Below, in pieces: positions 11,258 to 23,160 of a stretch of DNA of 64,000 nucleotides (positions are counted from its first letter, which is position 1; every line of letters starts with the position of its first letter). Origin of the DNA: Mercurialis annua (lineage: Eukaryota > Streptophyta > Magnoliopsida > Malpighiales > Euphorbiaceae); assembly GCF_937616625.2 (NCBI RefSeq), contig NC_065576.1, positions 15,316,501-15,380,500 on the forward strand, read 5' to 3'. The notes under the pieces were generated by a model. That model saw only the letters and a program-made list of their open reading frames with translations, was not told the DNA's origin and did no database searches. The translations under genes and the position numbers were made by a program.

Positions 11258-12762
11258 TGTTGGCAATTAATCGCAAGTATACGATATCGCGCAAGTAATA
11301 TAACTTGGAAGACCAAGTATCGATCCCACAGAAGCAATGGATTAAACAAATAATTTAGATTACTCTTTAATTGGCTAGCTAGAAGAATCAATCGGATTTT
11401 TGTACTCAAATTAAATCTAAGGTAAATTAACTCAAATATGTAAACTAGTATAAACTATAAACAAGTAATTAGATAAAGGTTTAAACAATAATGATAAAGA
11501 ACTCAAGGATTGATAATTCCAAATAAACTAGTAAAAGAATGGATTAAAACTTATTAGTGATTTTACTGTGAATCGAGCTATTATAATGCACCGAATCCCG
11601 CTCTCTCAAGTCTCAAAGATTCAAATAAAATCACAACCTAATTAACTAATCAATTATTAACTTTCTCTACAATATTAAAACCGTACTAAATAATCAAATT
11701 ATAATTATGAAGCAAACTCAATGACTACCTAAATTCCAACCCGCTCTCACGGTGTTTTCCTCTAAGTTCTTAATTACCTATGTCTATTTAATTAACAATC
11801 TCTTAATTAGTTAATTAAACACAAAATTATGAACTAAGTGATCAAATCAATTCAAGCATTATTTGTAGTAATTAAAACACAATTTACTCACTTAATAAAT
11901 CCTAATCCAATTCGAAAACTAATCTAAGTGTTCATATCAATCCCCGAACAAGGGATTTAGTTACTCATGTTTAACCTTAAATTAAAAAAAGAAGAAGATG
12001 AATAATTAAACATAATTAGAACAATAAATACCGGAGTTGTCAATTTCTGAAGAATCGTCTTGATTAAACTTGAAATCTTCACAATCGTTCTTCGCAGAAA
12101 CTAATTATAAACTACTTATAAACTGCTGGAACAAGAAGCTAAAACGCTATTTTAACGAGAACTAAAATATAACTGATGTAATCTAATGTCTAATCTATTG
12201 ATTATTACAAGGTATTTATATAGTGGAGGAAGCTCTGGAATCTTCTAAGTTGTTTTACAAATCGAATTTGTAATAGGAGTTTCGGTTGGAGTCGGAAAAG
12301 AAAATTAAGTCCAAGTCCAAGTCCAAGTCTGATTAGGCAAATTTCACCTATGCCTCGTTCGCCGTTCGAGACTTAGGCCAAATTTCCATGGTTTGTTCGT
12401 CCTTCCCCTTCTCGTTCGTATCCTTAAGTTTCCGAGAGCTTTTCTCTTTTCTATCTTCCTTGGTTTGAACGAACCCTTCCAATTTTCTCTTGAGTCTCGT
12501 TCGAGACTTACATGTCTCGTTCGAGACTCTTGCTAATTTCTTTTTGAAGTTTGATTTCTTCATCCGCAAGCTACGCTCTAACTCCAACTCTTAATCCTTT
12601 GTCGATTTAGCTCCAAATACTCGATAATCACCTAAGTTCCACTGAAACACTAACAAACACTATCAAACACATAAAACGCCAAATAATGTATGTAATTACT
12701 ACTAAACGTGATAAAAACCGAGTATAATCGACCCTAATTATAGGAGTAAAATACTCCTATCA
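11258..12762 (-). repeat. 3' LTR of the Athila-like element
   Basis: 1505 bp. Read on the minus strand it begins TGATAGGAGTATTTTACTCC and ends TTAATTGCCAACA (TG...CA). The polypurine tract lies directly upstream. A TATA box (CTATATAAATACC, about 12211-12223) fits a U3 promoter. U3 carries repeated CTCGTTCGAGAC palindromes at about 12340-12540. No second full copy is in the window. Confidence 0.8.
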
Positions 12763-12779
12763 AACCTCCTCACACTTAA

Positions 12780-14458
12780 CTTTTGCTTGTCCTCAAGCAA
12801 GAAATAAATCTTACTCTACAAAATATGTTAGAAGTCCTTAGCACATAACTTAACAATGTATCAATAAAAGAAATCCCCAACCTATGAAAAATATGAACAA
12901 TCAAAGCTTCTAAACCCGACAACTAAATAATGATGCAATCAAATAACAACAATAATATTATGACATAATTCAATATAACAACGGTTACTAACTCATTAGC
13001 CCAAGGTCAAATTGAATCACACTTCAAGCCTCACTATCTTTTGCGGGACATGGAAAATAATCGAATTCTCACTTAGGCGAATCATTGCACAAATTAGTAA
13101 AAACCGAGCTAATGACATCAATATATCAACAAGTAGGGTATATAACAAAAAAAAGCTCACAATTGAAAACATGAATACTTACCATAAGCTTGCTCATAGT
13201 CCCGGACTCCGCTACTTGATTCGGTAATCAATCAAAAATCATATGGTCTTTTATTGGGGTTGTAACGTGGCTAAGGTAAAGGGTAGGTAAAAAGGATAAA
13301 ACAAAGGCTAATTATCAACTTAATAAACTACTTATTACTACTATTAACTTCTAAGTTGATCTAACTCCATTTTTCCGTTTATGTGAACTCATAACTTTCT
13401 TTTCTTTTTGAATTTCGCTTTACTCATTGCCTTTTGCAATCTCAGAATTTTTTTCTTCTTTTGAAGCTTTTGCTTGCAAATTTCTATCTTTTTTTTTCTT
13501 TCAATATTTTTTCAAAGCGCAAATTTAATCTTTTAAGCACAACGTAGTTCACTTTCTCTTTTCACCACATATATTCATCATAGTTATGATAAACAATATA
13601 TTAAGTCGATAAGGTAAAGAAAAGAGGTAAAACATAAAACGGTAAAGGGTAAAATACGGTAAAAATAATAAAAAGGTTTAAGGCTCAAATTGGTGTAACT
13701 AGGGAATAAAGGATAGTCTATTTAAGTGGTCTAAAAGAAAAGGGTATACCTAATTGCCATAATCATCTAATTGTTGAAAACTCAATCGTGTAACTTTTAA
13801 ACGGACACCGAGCAAGTTCTAGGAGTAAAACATAAAATCAACACTCACAACAAAGAAATTAAACTCAAAACTCTCAAAAGTGTGTAGTGTTATGCCATAA
13901 ACTCAATTCCTACAAGAATTATGCTACTTATGCCAAAAGTTTAAAAACGACTATAAAAAATAACAATCAACATGTCATGAATCCGCATCAAGTTATTCAA
14001 TTATGTTTCAACGATTTGAACAAGTCTAAATTATGAATTCACCCTTATTTCATCGGATTATGTCAACGAATTATTAAGTCATTAAGCAAGCATCTTTTAT
14101 CAATTGTCGAATTAAGAAGTCGCGTTCATACATTTATCGATTCAGGGAAATCTAAAATTGACAAATCAATTAAGTTACACACCAAATCAACTAACACTTT
14201 TCATAATTTAAAGACAAAGATTAAAATGATACAAGACCTTGAAAATAAACTACTTAACATCCTAATACATTCTACTAAAAGTAAATAAAAATAAAAACTG
14301 AAAATAAAGAAGATAAACACCGAAAATAACCCAAACGAAAGATAAAATTTCTTGCCCCCTCCTCACACTATTTCTAGCTATGTCCCCAAAGATAAGAAAT
14401 AAGCAAAAATAAAAGCAGAAAATTAAAGGAGTTTGGGTTAGAAAAAACAAATCTCGCT
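12780..14458. other. Non-coding internal region of the Athila-like element
   Basis: About 1.7 kb between the polypurine tract and ORF1, A/T-rich, with no open frame of note and no pol remnants. It includes the conserved Athila-type segment near 12781-12806 (CTTTTGCTTGTCCTCAAGC on the plus strand). Confidence 0.55.
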
Positions 14459-15831
14459 CTAGTCGAAGGCCGGTGGATCTGGTGATGGTTCCGGTGATGG
14501 ATAGCGTGCTCCGCCGGCGGCGTTAAAGTAATCCCGAAGAAAATCCTCTTGCCGATTAAGCCGTGCCCTCATTCGATCTTGCCTCCATTGAAGTTGTGCA
14601 AGACCAACATGTTGCTCATGTCGGATGTCTTCAAGTAGCTTTTGGTTAGTCTCCCAACCAACCCGGTTTTGCTCCCATCCGGTCCGGTTTTGTTCAACCA
14701 ACTCAGAAAACCGTTGATCGAACCCGAAAACATTGGCCGCTTCTCCGGCTTGTGAAGTCCCCGCGGGTTCCTTCCCCGCTCGTCTTTCTACTCTTCCTTC
14801 TCCTTCGTCTCCTTCTTCTTCCGCTCTCTCCTCTTCCGCCGCCGCTTCTTGTTCGACTTTAGAAAATAAACGCACCCTCCTATGATAGGGAATAATTCTC
14901 CCCCGCTTCACATACCCGGCGACATCTAAATGTAAGATGTTGATCATCCGCTCCGGGGTAGCTTCAAAAGTAGACAAAACACTTGCGGTAGGCATACAAT
15001 TGTACTTCTCGGCTAGAAGTCGAATAAACCACCCATAACCAAGTTTTGAAGTCTCTTGTGGAACCGCTCTCAATCGTTTTAAAAGACGATAAGCCGTGTT
15101 GACTTGATATGCGTCAATCTCCGGATGTAGAATGGCATTTAATACCAAAAGATCAATCTTCGCCACCTTGGAATACTCATATCGCCCGCCAAAAGAATGC
15201 CCAAACCACTTCAAAAACACCACAATAACGATATCTTTTACCTCATTCATCTTGGACACCTTGGCCTTGTAGTCGCCACGATCCGTCAACTCTCTCCAAA
15301 TAGCCACTTGATCAAATTCTTGTGACAAATTGATCAAACCCGTTCCCCTCATTCCAAAAAGCTCCACTAAATCTTCAATACGAAGAAGATGACTCGTGTT
15401 GTTGATGCGGAAAGTGATGGAAGTAGGAGAACCTTGAACCGGTTGAAGAGTAGAGAAGAATTCATACGCCATCTCGTTATAGGAATAGTGACGTACCTTT
15501 TCCAATGCCGTTAGACCCAAGATGTCTAAATACCCTCTATTTCAACTTTAGTCCCGAGTTGCTCCATATCATCAAAATCGATGCAAAAAGGCACCGCTAT
15601 ATCCGAATCCTTGATCCCATCATACAAGTTACCTTCCTCCTCCGTATGGATTTAGAAAGGGGCGTTGTAGCGAGATGTCAAAACCGCCGTGGTGTTGACT
15701 CTAGAAGCGGAGGGGCCGGTTGATTTTGAGCGACCTCTTCCGACGGCCGGTAAAAAGGGAGTTGCCGCCTCTTGATTTCTTGCGCTTGACCGGCGGATTG
15801 GTTGATTTGAGGCCTTTTTGCTTCGCACCAT
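14459..15831 (-). pseudogene. Athila ORF1-like (gag-region) protein, frameshifted
   Basis: The start is the ATG at 15831 (MVRSKKASNQPIRRSSARNQ...), about 60 bp below a TATA-like CTATAAATACC (about 15892-15902). The first frame closes at about 15655. After about 130 bp of shifted frames, a 353-residue frame (14459-15520) continues. It resembles the plant ATHILA ORF1 / putative plant transposon protein family: an all-alpha N-terminal domain (...SITFRINNTSHLLRIEDLVELFG...), a basic/acidic linker rich in Glu, and a C-terminal coiled region with repeated QNRxGWE words. The role in the family is unproven, perhaps gag-like. The breaks make this copy inactive as a single protein. Confidence 0.65.
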
Positions 15832-16522
15832 GATTGCGGAATGAGAATTTCTAAAAAAAGAAATATTTAGAGAAGAAGGTATAAAATACAAGGTATTTAT
15901 AGAGAAATTATAACAAATCTCAAGATTTCCCACCCACCTATTCAAACTTTTAATTAAATACTTTGAATCGATTTAACGGTTTAGATCAAAGTCATGTAAT
16001 CAATCCAAGTGAAATTAAGCGCTAATGAATGGTTCGGATTTGCCAAATCATCAATCCAAGTGAAAAATATAAAATTTTTCAAACACAAATCTCAAAGAAA
16101 CACAAGTCCCAAAAGAAACATAAGTCCCAAAAGAAATACAAGTCCCAAAAAATCTACTACACTTTAATTTAAAAGTTTGAATGAAAAAAATTCAAATTTC
16201 CCACAAAAATGAAGCAAGTTTCGAACGGGATCATGAAATTTCGAACGAAAAAATCAATTTTATGCTTGGATCGAAACTTTCAATCCTTTCTCGTTCGTGA
16301 CCTTATCGAACCTAGGCAAAATTTGCTTGGGTCTCGAACGAGAAAGGGATTCTCGAATGAGACCTAGGCAAATTTTGCCTAGGTACGAACGAGAAAGGGA
16401 TTCTCGTTCGTATCCATGAGATACTGGGGACTTTCCCCTTGAAAGTTTCTCTAGGTCTCGAACGTGTGCGACCGCACACAAGGTTGTGCGACCACACACA
16501 AGGTTGTGCGAACGTACACAAT

Positions 16523-16914
16523 TTTATATTATGGAATTGTGTGCTGAATTGTGATTTTTGTTCTGTTTTGCATGAACATATTGTTGGATTCTATTAGAAA
16601 AAAGCTTTGGTGGAAGCTTGTTTACTTTGATTGAGAGGTAATATGTTCCTTTGTGAGTTGGACCTTTGGTGTTTCTGTGATTTACTTGCAATTTGATGGC
16701 TCAGTATATGTTATGGACTTGATTTATGATGTTTGGTTCTATTTATTTACATGAATTGTTGGTGGATTTCTGTAAAAAGAAAGTTTTGGTGGAAGATTTT
16801 ACTAACTTGATTATAAGGTAATATTTTTCTTTGCAAGTTGCAACTATATTTCTTTTAAGTTTATGTCTATATTTTGCAAATAGTCTTGATTCCTATGTGC
16901 TTTGGTTTGTGTAT
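16523..16914 (+). other. Leader region of the hAT-1 transposase with an imperfect duplication
   Basis: Two diverged copies of an ~85-bp segment lie about 180 bp apart (16575-16660 and 16755-16845), each with GAA...TTGTTGG(T/A)TT, GCTTTGGTGGAAG or GTTTTGGTGGAAG, and a GGTAATAT step. They look like duplicated 5' untranslated exon-intron boundaries (AG|GTAATAT) ahead of the transposase start at 16915. Confidence 0.45.
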
Positions 16915-19058
16915 ATGGAGTCCGAAATAATGGATTTAGATGTCCTAGCAGAAGCAGCAGTTGATGGCCAATCCCCTGTTGGTCCAAAAGCCGCTGCTTC
17001 ACCTGGACAATCTCAATCTGGCAGTACGGAAGCCAATGTTGACCCTGTTGTTGATCATGTACATACTGTAGAAGCAAATCCTAAAAAAAGGAAAGAGAGT
17101 CAACAAATATCAATTGTTTGGGAGCATTTTGACACTATCAAAGATGCCAAAGGTACCATTATACAAGAGAAATATCGTTACTGTGCTCGTGTATATAACT
17201 ATCATGGAAAAAGTGGTACTTCTACTTTGAGAAGTCATTCAATTAGATGCACTAAACACCCACACAGTATGTAAACTAGGCAGGCATTACTCTTTTTTCA
17301 ACATGATATTAATGTGGAAACTGGACTTGCTGATAACCTGTTTTATGTTGCTACTTGGAAATCTGATGAAGAAGTAGTTAGGCAGGCTATTGCATACATG
17401 ATTATTGTTGATGAGTTGCCCTTCAAATTTTTTGAGAAACAGGGATTTGAAAGGGTCGTGAGTCTTGCTTGTCCTATGTTTAAAATGCCCTCTAAGTGGA
17501 TTGTCAATATGGATTGTTATGCCATGTTTGTTGAGGAAAAATTGAAACTGAAACAATTTTTAAAAATTACATGTGTGTTACTGCTCACTTTATTAAAGAT
17601 TAAACTACATGTGTGTTACTGCTCACTTTATTAATAATGATTAGAAGTTCCATAAGAAGATTATCTCTTTTGTTACATGCTCTAGGCATAAGGGTGAATA
17701 TTTGTCTAACTTCATGGAACTTTGTTTGCAAGAGTGGGGACTAAATAATATCTTTCCTGTTACATTAGACAATGTTGAGAACAATAGTACTACTATGGGG
17801 CTTTTATGAAAAAATATGTTGAGTTGGGGTAGTACGTTTGTTAGATGTAAGTATGCTCACATGAGATGCATTGCACATATTCTCAATCTTGTTATGTCTG
17901 ATGGTTTGAAAGAGTCTGGTTTATCTTTACAAATGGTTAAAGGAGCTATTAAATATATTAAAAAAACTCACCTCTTCGACTTAGCAAATTTAAAAAATGC
18001 AAAAAGTCACTTGATTTTCAATGTAAGCGTTTTTTGTATATAGATGTCTCAACTAGATAAATTCAACATACTTGATGTTAGACATTGTGTCACGATCAAA
18101 ACTATTGAGTCGAGACCGGCGCTAGGGAATGGGAGTGGTAGCTCCAAAACCCGTAGTAAGCCTAGAACCACTAAGAATTTTTCGCAATTACAATATATTA
18201 TTGTAAATAAAATGTTTTTAGACAATCTCTTTAGACAACATATTTATAGATATCAAAATATCTTATTCATTTTTCAAAACCGTCGCAAAACGATTCTTAG
18301 AAACTAGGGTCTTACAAGCGACACCTCGTATCCAGCACTGCCCTGTTTCTAATCATAATCGCAACCAATCCCACTATGGAAATTGGTAAACAATCAAACA
18401 GAAAAGTATCATCTTTTATAAGGACTAACATATATACATATACCGTTTGAATTCCACATTAGTCATGAACAAACATCTACGGACTACTACAGCGTTATGA
18501 AGTGATAAGTCCTTTGACACATACTCCAACTATTGTAGACTTCCGAAACAAGAAATGGAAGTCCATCCTTTAAAAATGCTTTCACCTGAAAGGAAAGAAT
18601 GTGAGGGGTCAGTATATAGGAATATACTGAGTGAGTTCATACATTTACTAATAACTATTCAAGTAAAACATAAAACAATGCAATAGCGTTCAAATCACAT
18701 GTAGCCAAGTACAGGATCCGATTGAAACCCTAATCCTCAAACATGTCAAACGTATATAAACGAATTAAATTGATCCAAATGGTCCGGCCCGGGAGCTATT
18801 CTGACTCAACCACGTCAGCCGCGACCATAGTTGTCAAATCGAGATTCGACTCGTGAATTAAAATTGCTATTTTGTGAATCGAGAATCGAATCGAATTGTA
18901 AGATTCGCCTATTTTTAAAAAAGAAAAATTAAAAAAATTATATATAAAACTGTGAATATAAAATATTATTATAAAATAAAATAACTTAAAATACTCTAAA
19001 ATAAACCAATATCATCTAATTAAAAAATTAAATCAACTATATTAGACTATCAATGAAG

Positions 19059-21386
19059 CTAGTTCCTATCAAGTTCGAGATTGTCGTCATCCTCATCACT
19101 ATTGTTATTTCCTAAGATTGTCAAGTCTTCTATTTCCCCTTGTTCTTCAATTCCTTCTTCGCCATTGAACGAATATAAATCAAAATCTTCCATTACCTCA
19201 TCTTCAACCGTCTTTTCTTTTTCGTGTCTATCATGCCTCAAGTTTCTTGGTCCTTGTTTTCTTTGGCTAGTAGATCCTAGTCCTTCATCATCATCAAAGC
19301 ATTCATTGACATCTATCCATGAATTGTCTTCGGGTAGACAACTCTCTTCAATTTCGGTGATCCATTAATCATCGGATTCCATATCACTCAAACAAATTGG
19401 ATCATATATTTCACCACGTTTCTTCCTCTTTGCTTGCCTTAATTCAAGTTGAATGTTATATTTAACAAACACGAGAGCATTCAATCTTTGTTGTTCTAAA
19501 CGATTTCTCTTTTTAGAATGAACATGCTAAAATGTACTCCAATTTCGCTCACATCCTGTAGCACTACATGTTAAACTTAACACTCTAATAGCAAGACTTT
19601 GAAGCTCTTTACATTCTTCTCCATAGCTTTCCCACCATAAATATGGTTGTTTTTTATCGCTAGTCGAAGTAGCCATGCTTATCCCGAACATTCCTTCTCC
19701 TTTTTTGAACTTTTCTAATTGTTGATCAACTTTAATTCTTGTTTCGATATCTGGAAACATCTTCTCAATTGTTGTGTATAATCCTATTTTGACTTCCGTA
19801 TCAGCACTAAATGACTCGTCGTACTAAAACCTAAAAAATAAGATTATTAAAGTTAATCATAGATTCTTATCAATATCATCTAAATATTAAACATTTTATT
19901 TTGATAAATACAATTCTTACTTGGGATTAAGAAAATAACCAGCTGCATGAAGTGGCATATGGAGTTGCAAATCCCATCTTGTATCAATAATTTTCCAAAC
20001 TCGCTCATACTTTGTCAGTTGCTTATTGAAATTGTTCGCAATTTGTTCCTTTGCCCTATCCATTACTTCATAAATATACCCCATAGCCAGTTTGGCATCC
20101 CCATCAACGAGTCTTAAAACTTTGACTATTGGACTCACACACTTTAGACAATACTTAACTGATTTCCAAAATCGAACATCAGATAACATAATTGTGCCCA
20201 CCCTTTTTGCTTCTGGCTTGGAAGCATACTGACTCTTTACCCAGTCCTCTGAAGCAAACATTGCTCTAAGTGGAAGTTTATTTTCCTCAAAACTCTTTAA
20301 TGTGAGAAAAGTTGTAGCAAATCTTGTAACTCCGGCTCTTTTTAACTCCTTCTTATCAGAAAACTTTCTAAACATGCTAAGAACCCAAGCATGCCTATAA
20401 ATATAAACACAAACTTCCCTAGCTTTCTTTATTGTATCTTTAAACATCAACAATTCACCTATATCCTCCAATATATTGTCAATACAGTGAGCCGCACAAG
20501 GAGACCAAAATAATTTCTTTCTCTTTTCCATCAATAAGTCCCCAGCTTTTACATAAGCTGAAGCACTATCAATCACAACCTGAACAACATTTTCCTCTCC
20601 AATTTCCTCCACTAGTCCATCAAGCATTTCAAATAACTTCTGTGCATCTTTGATTACAGCAGATGTGTCTATAGATTTAAGAAAAACAGTCCCACTTGGA
20701 CTATTTACTAAAAAATTAGTGAGAGATCTAGATTTTTTATCAGTCCACCCGTCAGACATCAAAGTACAACCTGTTTTTTTTCCATTCTTTTTTATACTTC
20801 TCTAGCAATTAATTCACACTTTTCACTTCTTTTTTCAAATAAGTGACTCTAGCTTCATGATAATTAGGAGGTTTTAACCCCCCTACCATATTCACCAACT
20901 GTATCTAACATAGAAGAAAATAATGGACTCTTCACCGAAACAAAAGGTAATGCATGTCCATATAGAAATTTACAAATACTTCGAATTACGGGTTCTCTTT
21001 TTTTTTACCATTGCATTTAAAGTTTGTTGTTTGGTTCCTTTACCTTTAGTTATGAATGCATCCATATTCTTTCTTTTTTCACCTAAATTTAGATCTCCGT
21101 GAGCTCTTTCATCTACATCAAAACAGTCCTTCTCATGTTGAGATTTTTGAATTTCGAAATCTCCTAGAATTTTAATACAAAGATCTTTCACTTCTTGTGG
21201 ACATTGAGTGCAAGGAGCAACATTATCATGATCTCCCGCTAGATGATGTTTCATTCGATTTATACCCCCCCACCTTTGGAATCCACAATAATTACACCTT
21301 AAATTCATTCTATTGTTGTTAACTCGAGAACAATGGTTCCAAATAGGATCGGTAGTTGAAGATCCCTTTTTTGATTTTGAAGCCAT
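19059..21386 (-). pseudogene. hAT-2 transposase (BED finger, DUF659, hATC), inactivated
   Basis: Starting at 21386 (MASKSKKGSSTTDPIWNHC), the BED finger shows CNYCGFQRWGGINRMKHHLAG. A DUF659/RNase H-like part spans 19917-20762 ([61 protein letters not shown]). The hATC end lies in 19527-19760 (WWESYGEECKELQSLAIRVLS, CERNWSTF), then an acidic tail to 19059. Stops and shifts break it: in the gap 20763-20969, a TAG just after WSTF near 19527, and another near 19365. An intron probably lies about 19826-19920. The best match in kind is the plant DUF659 hAT group. Confidence 0.88.
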
Positions 21387-22212
21387 ATTTAATAAATAAA
21401 ATAAAGTAATTCCTATTAAAAAGAAATTAAAGTGAAAAAATTAAAATTTTATTATGTATTAAATTTCTGTTTATAATTATATATAAAAAAATTATAACCA
21501 CATAATATGTATTTCTAATATCAATACATCAATATAATATTATGATATATGGTAAAATAGTTGATTTTTATGTTAAAAGAAGAGGTTGACATGTAAAGCT
21601 AATAAAACATTAAAAAAATAGAAAAAAAGTTCTTCTAGAAAATCGTACCTGATGGCTGATTGTAATTGCTGGAATAATAATATATTATATAAGTGCTCAA
21701 AATAAAAAGATGATAGAAAATTGAAGAAGAGAGAAAATTAATCTGAGTTATGTTAAACAATTTATATAACACCTCTATATATGTAATACCCCAAAATATT
21801 TAAGTATTTAATTGGACCATGTGTCCAGTACTGATTCGCCAGGGTGGCGATATCAGAAATAATTTCCAAGTAATTGCGAAATTTAATATCATATTCCAAT
21901 TCTAAGGTTGGAATTTAAATTAAAAGGAAAAATGTCAAAAAAGTCTCGAACTAAAGTTCAGGGACTAAAGTGGTAATTTAACCATATAAATCTCGAAATG
22001 AAAATTATTTCGCCAAGGTCCGCGAAATGTTTTATAATATATGGGGTAAAAGTTTCGGGTCAATCGGGGACCTTTTAAAATTTGGACGTGGATGCGGTTT
22101 GGGCTAAATTGCAATTTTTGAAAAGTTCAAGGACCAAATTGTAAATTAGCCAATTCAACTGCGAGAATAATAATTAAAAGATTATTGACGGAAAATAATA
22201 ATTTTTAGTTAG

Positions 22213-22693
22213 TGATACAGGTCGAACTACGAAGGTCGCCCGTACTGTTTTCCTGCACAAGTAACAAATGTAAGCTCAAAGGACCTCAGGCTGATTCAGC
22301 CTGGAAGCCACTCCGATGCTTAAGTCAATAAGGGTTTTTTTGGTAAGTAAATGAGTGTTTATGTGTTTAAGTCTAATTTGTGCGTACCTCTCTCAGCATT
22401 CCGTGGTTTCCTTTTATAATGAGTTTATGGCGGTTGTTATCTGGTAGTTCGTGGGCTTGTCCCACGATCTTTGATAATGGTTAAGGCACGTTTCCCGATT
22501 ATCCCGGGTAGTGGGTGTTTAGAGAACGGAGTGGATGGGGTCGGCTTGATAACTGACCGGGAGGAGTCTGATTAAGATTGATATGGGCGATACTCGTATT
22601 ATCACTGGGCGATGGATCTTTCGGAGACTCAACGGGCGAGCATAGCATTTTCTAGGCGATGCTTGGAGTTCGAATATTCTTAGGTCGGTATCA
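22213..22693 (-). repeat. 3' LTR of the Tat element
   Basis: 481 bp. On the minus strand it begins TGATACCGACCTAAGAATAT and ends CTTCGTAGTTCGACCTGTATCA, preceded by the G-rich polypurine tract. It pairs with 32093-32572. Confidence 0.93.
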
Positions 22694-23160
22694 GATGTCC
22701 CCCCCCCCCCTTTTAATCTTGCTAAGTCAAAGACTTGAAGCGCCAATTTTCAAAATTCAAATTCCCGGAATTTTTGAAACAATTTGAATTTCAAACGTTT
22801 TCTTCAACGGTTACGAATTTTAAGCGTCTTTTGGCATATAAAAGAATGCGACCCTTGGTTTTTTTTTCATTAATTGATTGATTGTTTCGAGGAGTTTCCT
22901 GCTACTAGGTACTTGAGTGCCCTATTTCTGACTTGACATATAAAAGAGGTATTATTTTCTAATATTAGTTTTTCACTCTTGCTTTCCTTTTCCTTTCTTC
23001 ATCAGTCTAATTCTTTGTTTTCGTTGATTATCTTTTCCAGCCATGCCTTCTTCAAGATATATAGCGCCAGACTTTCTTCTCTCATCAGTAACTTAATTCT
23101 TTTTGCTTGTCTTCTTGTGTTCCTTTTTTTCTGTTCCAGTCTTCAGTTAGTGTTTTTAGG

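Larger units (their letters stand above)
11258..16457 (-). mobile_element. Pol-less Athila-like LTR retrotransposon derivative
   Basis: On the minus strand the order is a U3-like 5' region (about 15850-16457), a gag-like ORF1 (14459-15831), about 1.7 kb of non-coding DNA, a conserved segment reading GCTTGAGGACAAGCAAAAG, a polypurine tract AAGTGTGAGGAGGTT (about 12763-12777) and a complete 3' LTR (11258-12762). There is no reverse transcriptase or integrase, so it is non-autonomous. No 5' U5 or primer-binding site was found next to the 5' region. The left flank is GCGAA; the right junction falls near 16457 in TCTCGAACG, so the duplication is not certain. Confidence 0.7.
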
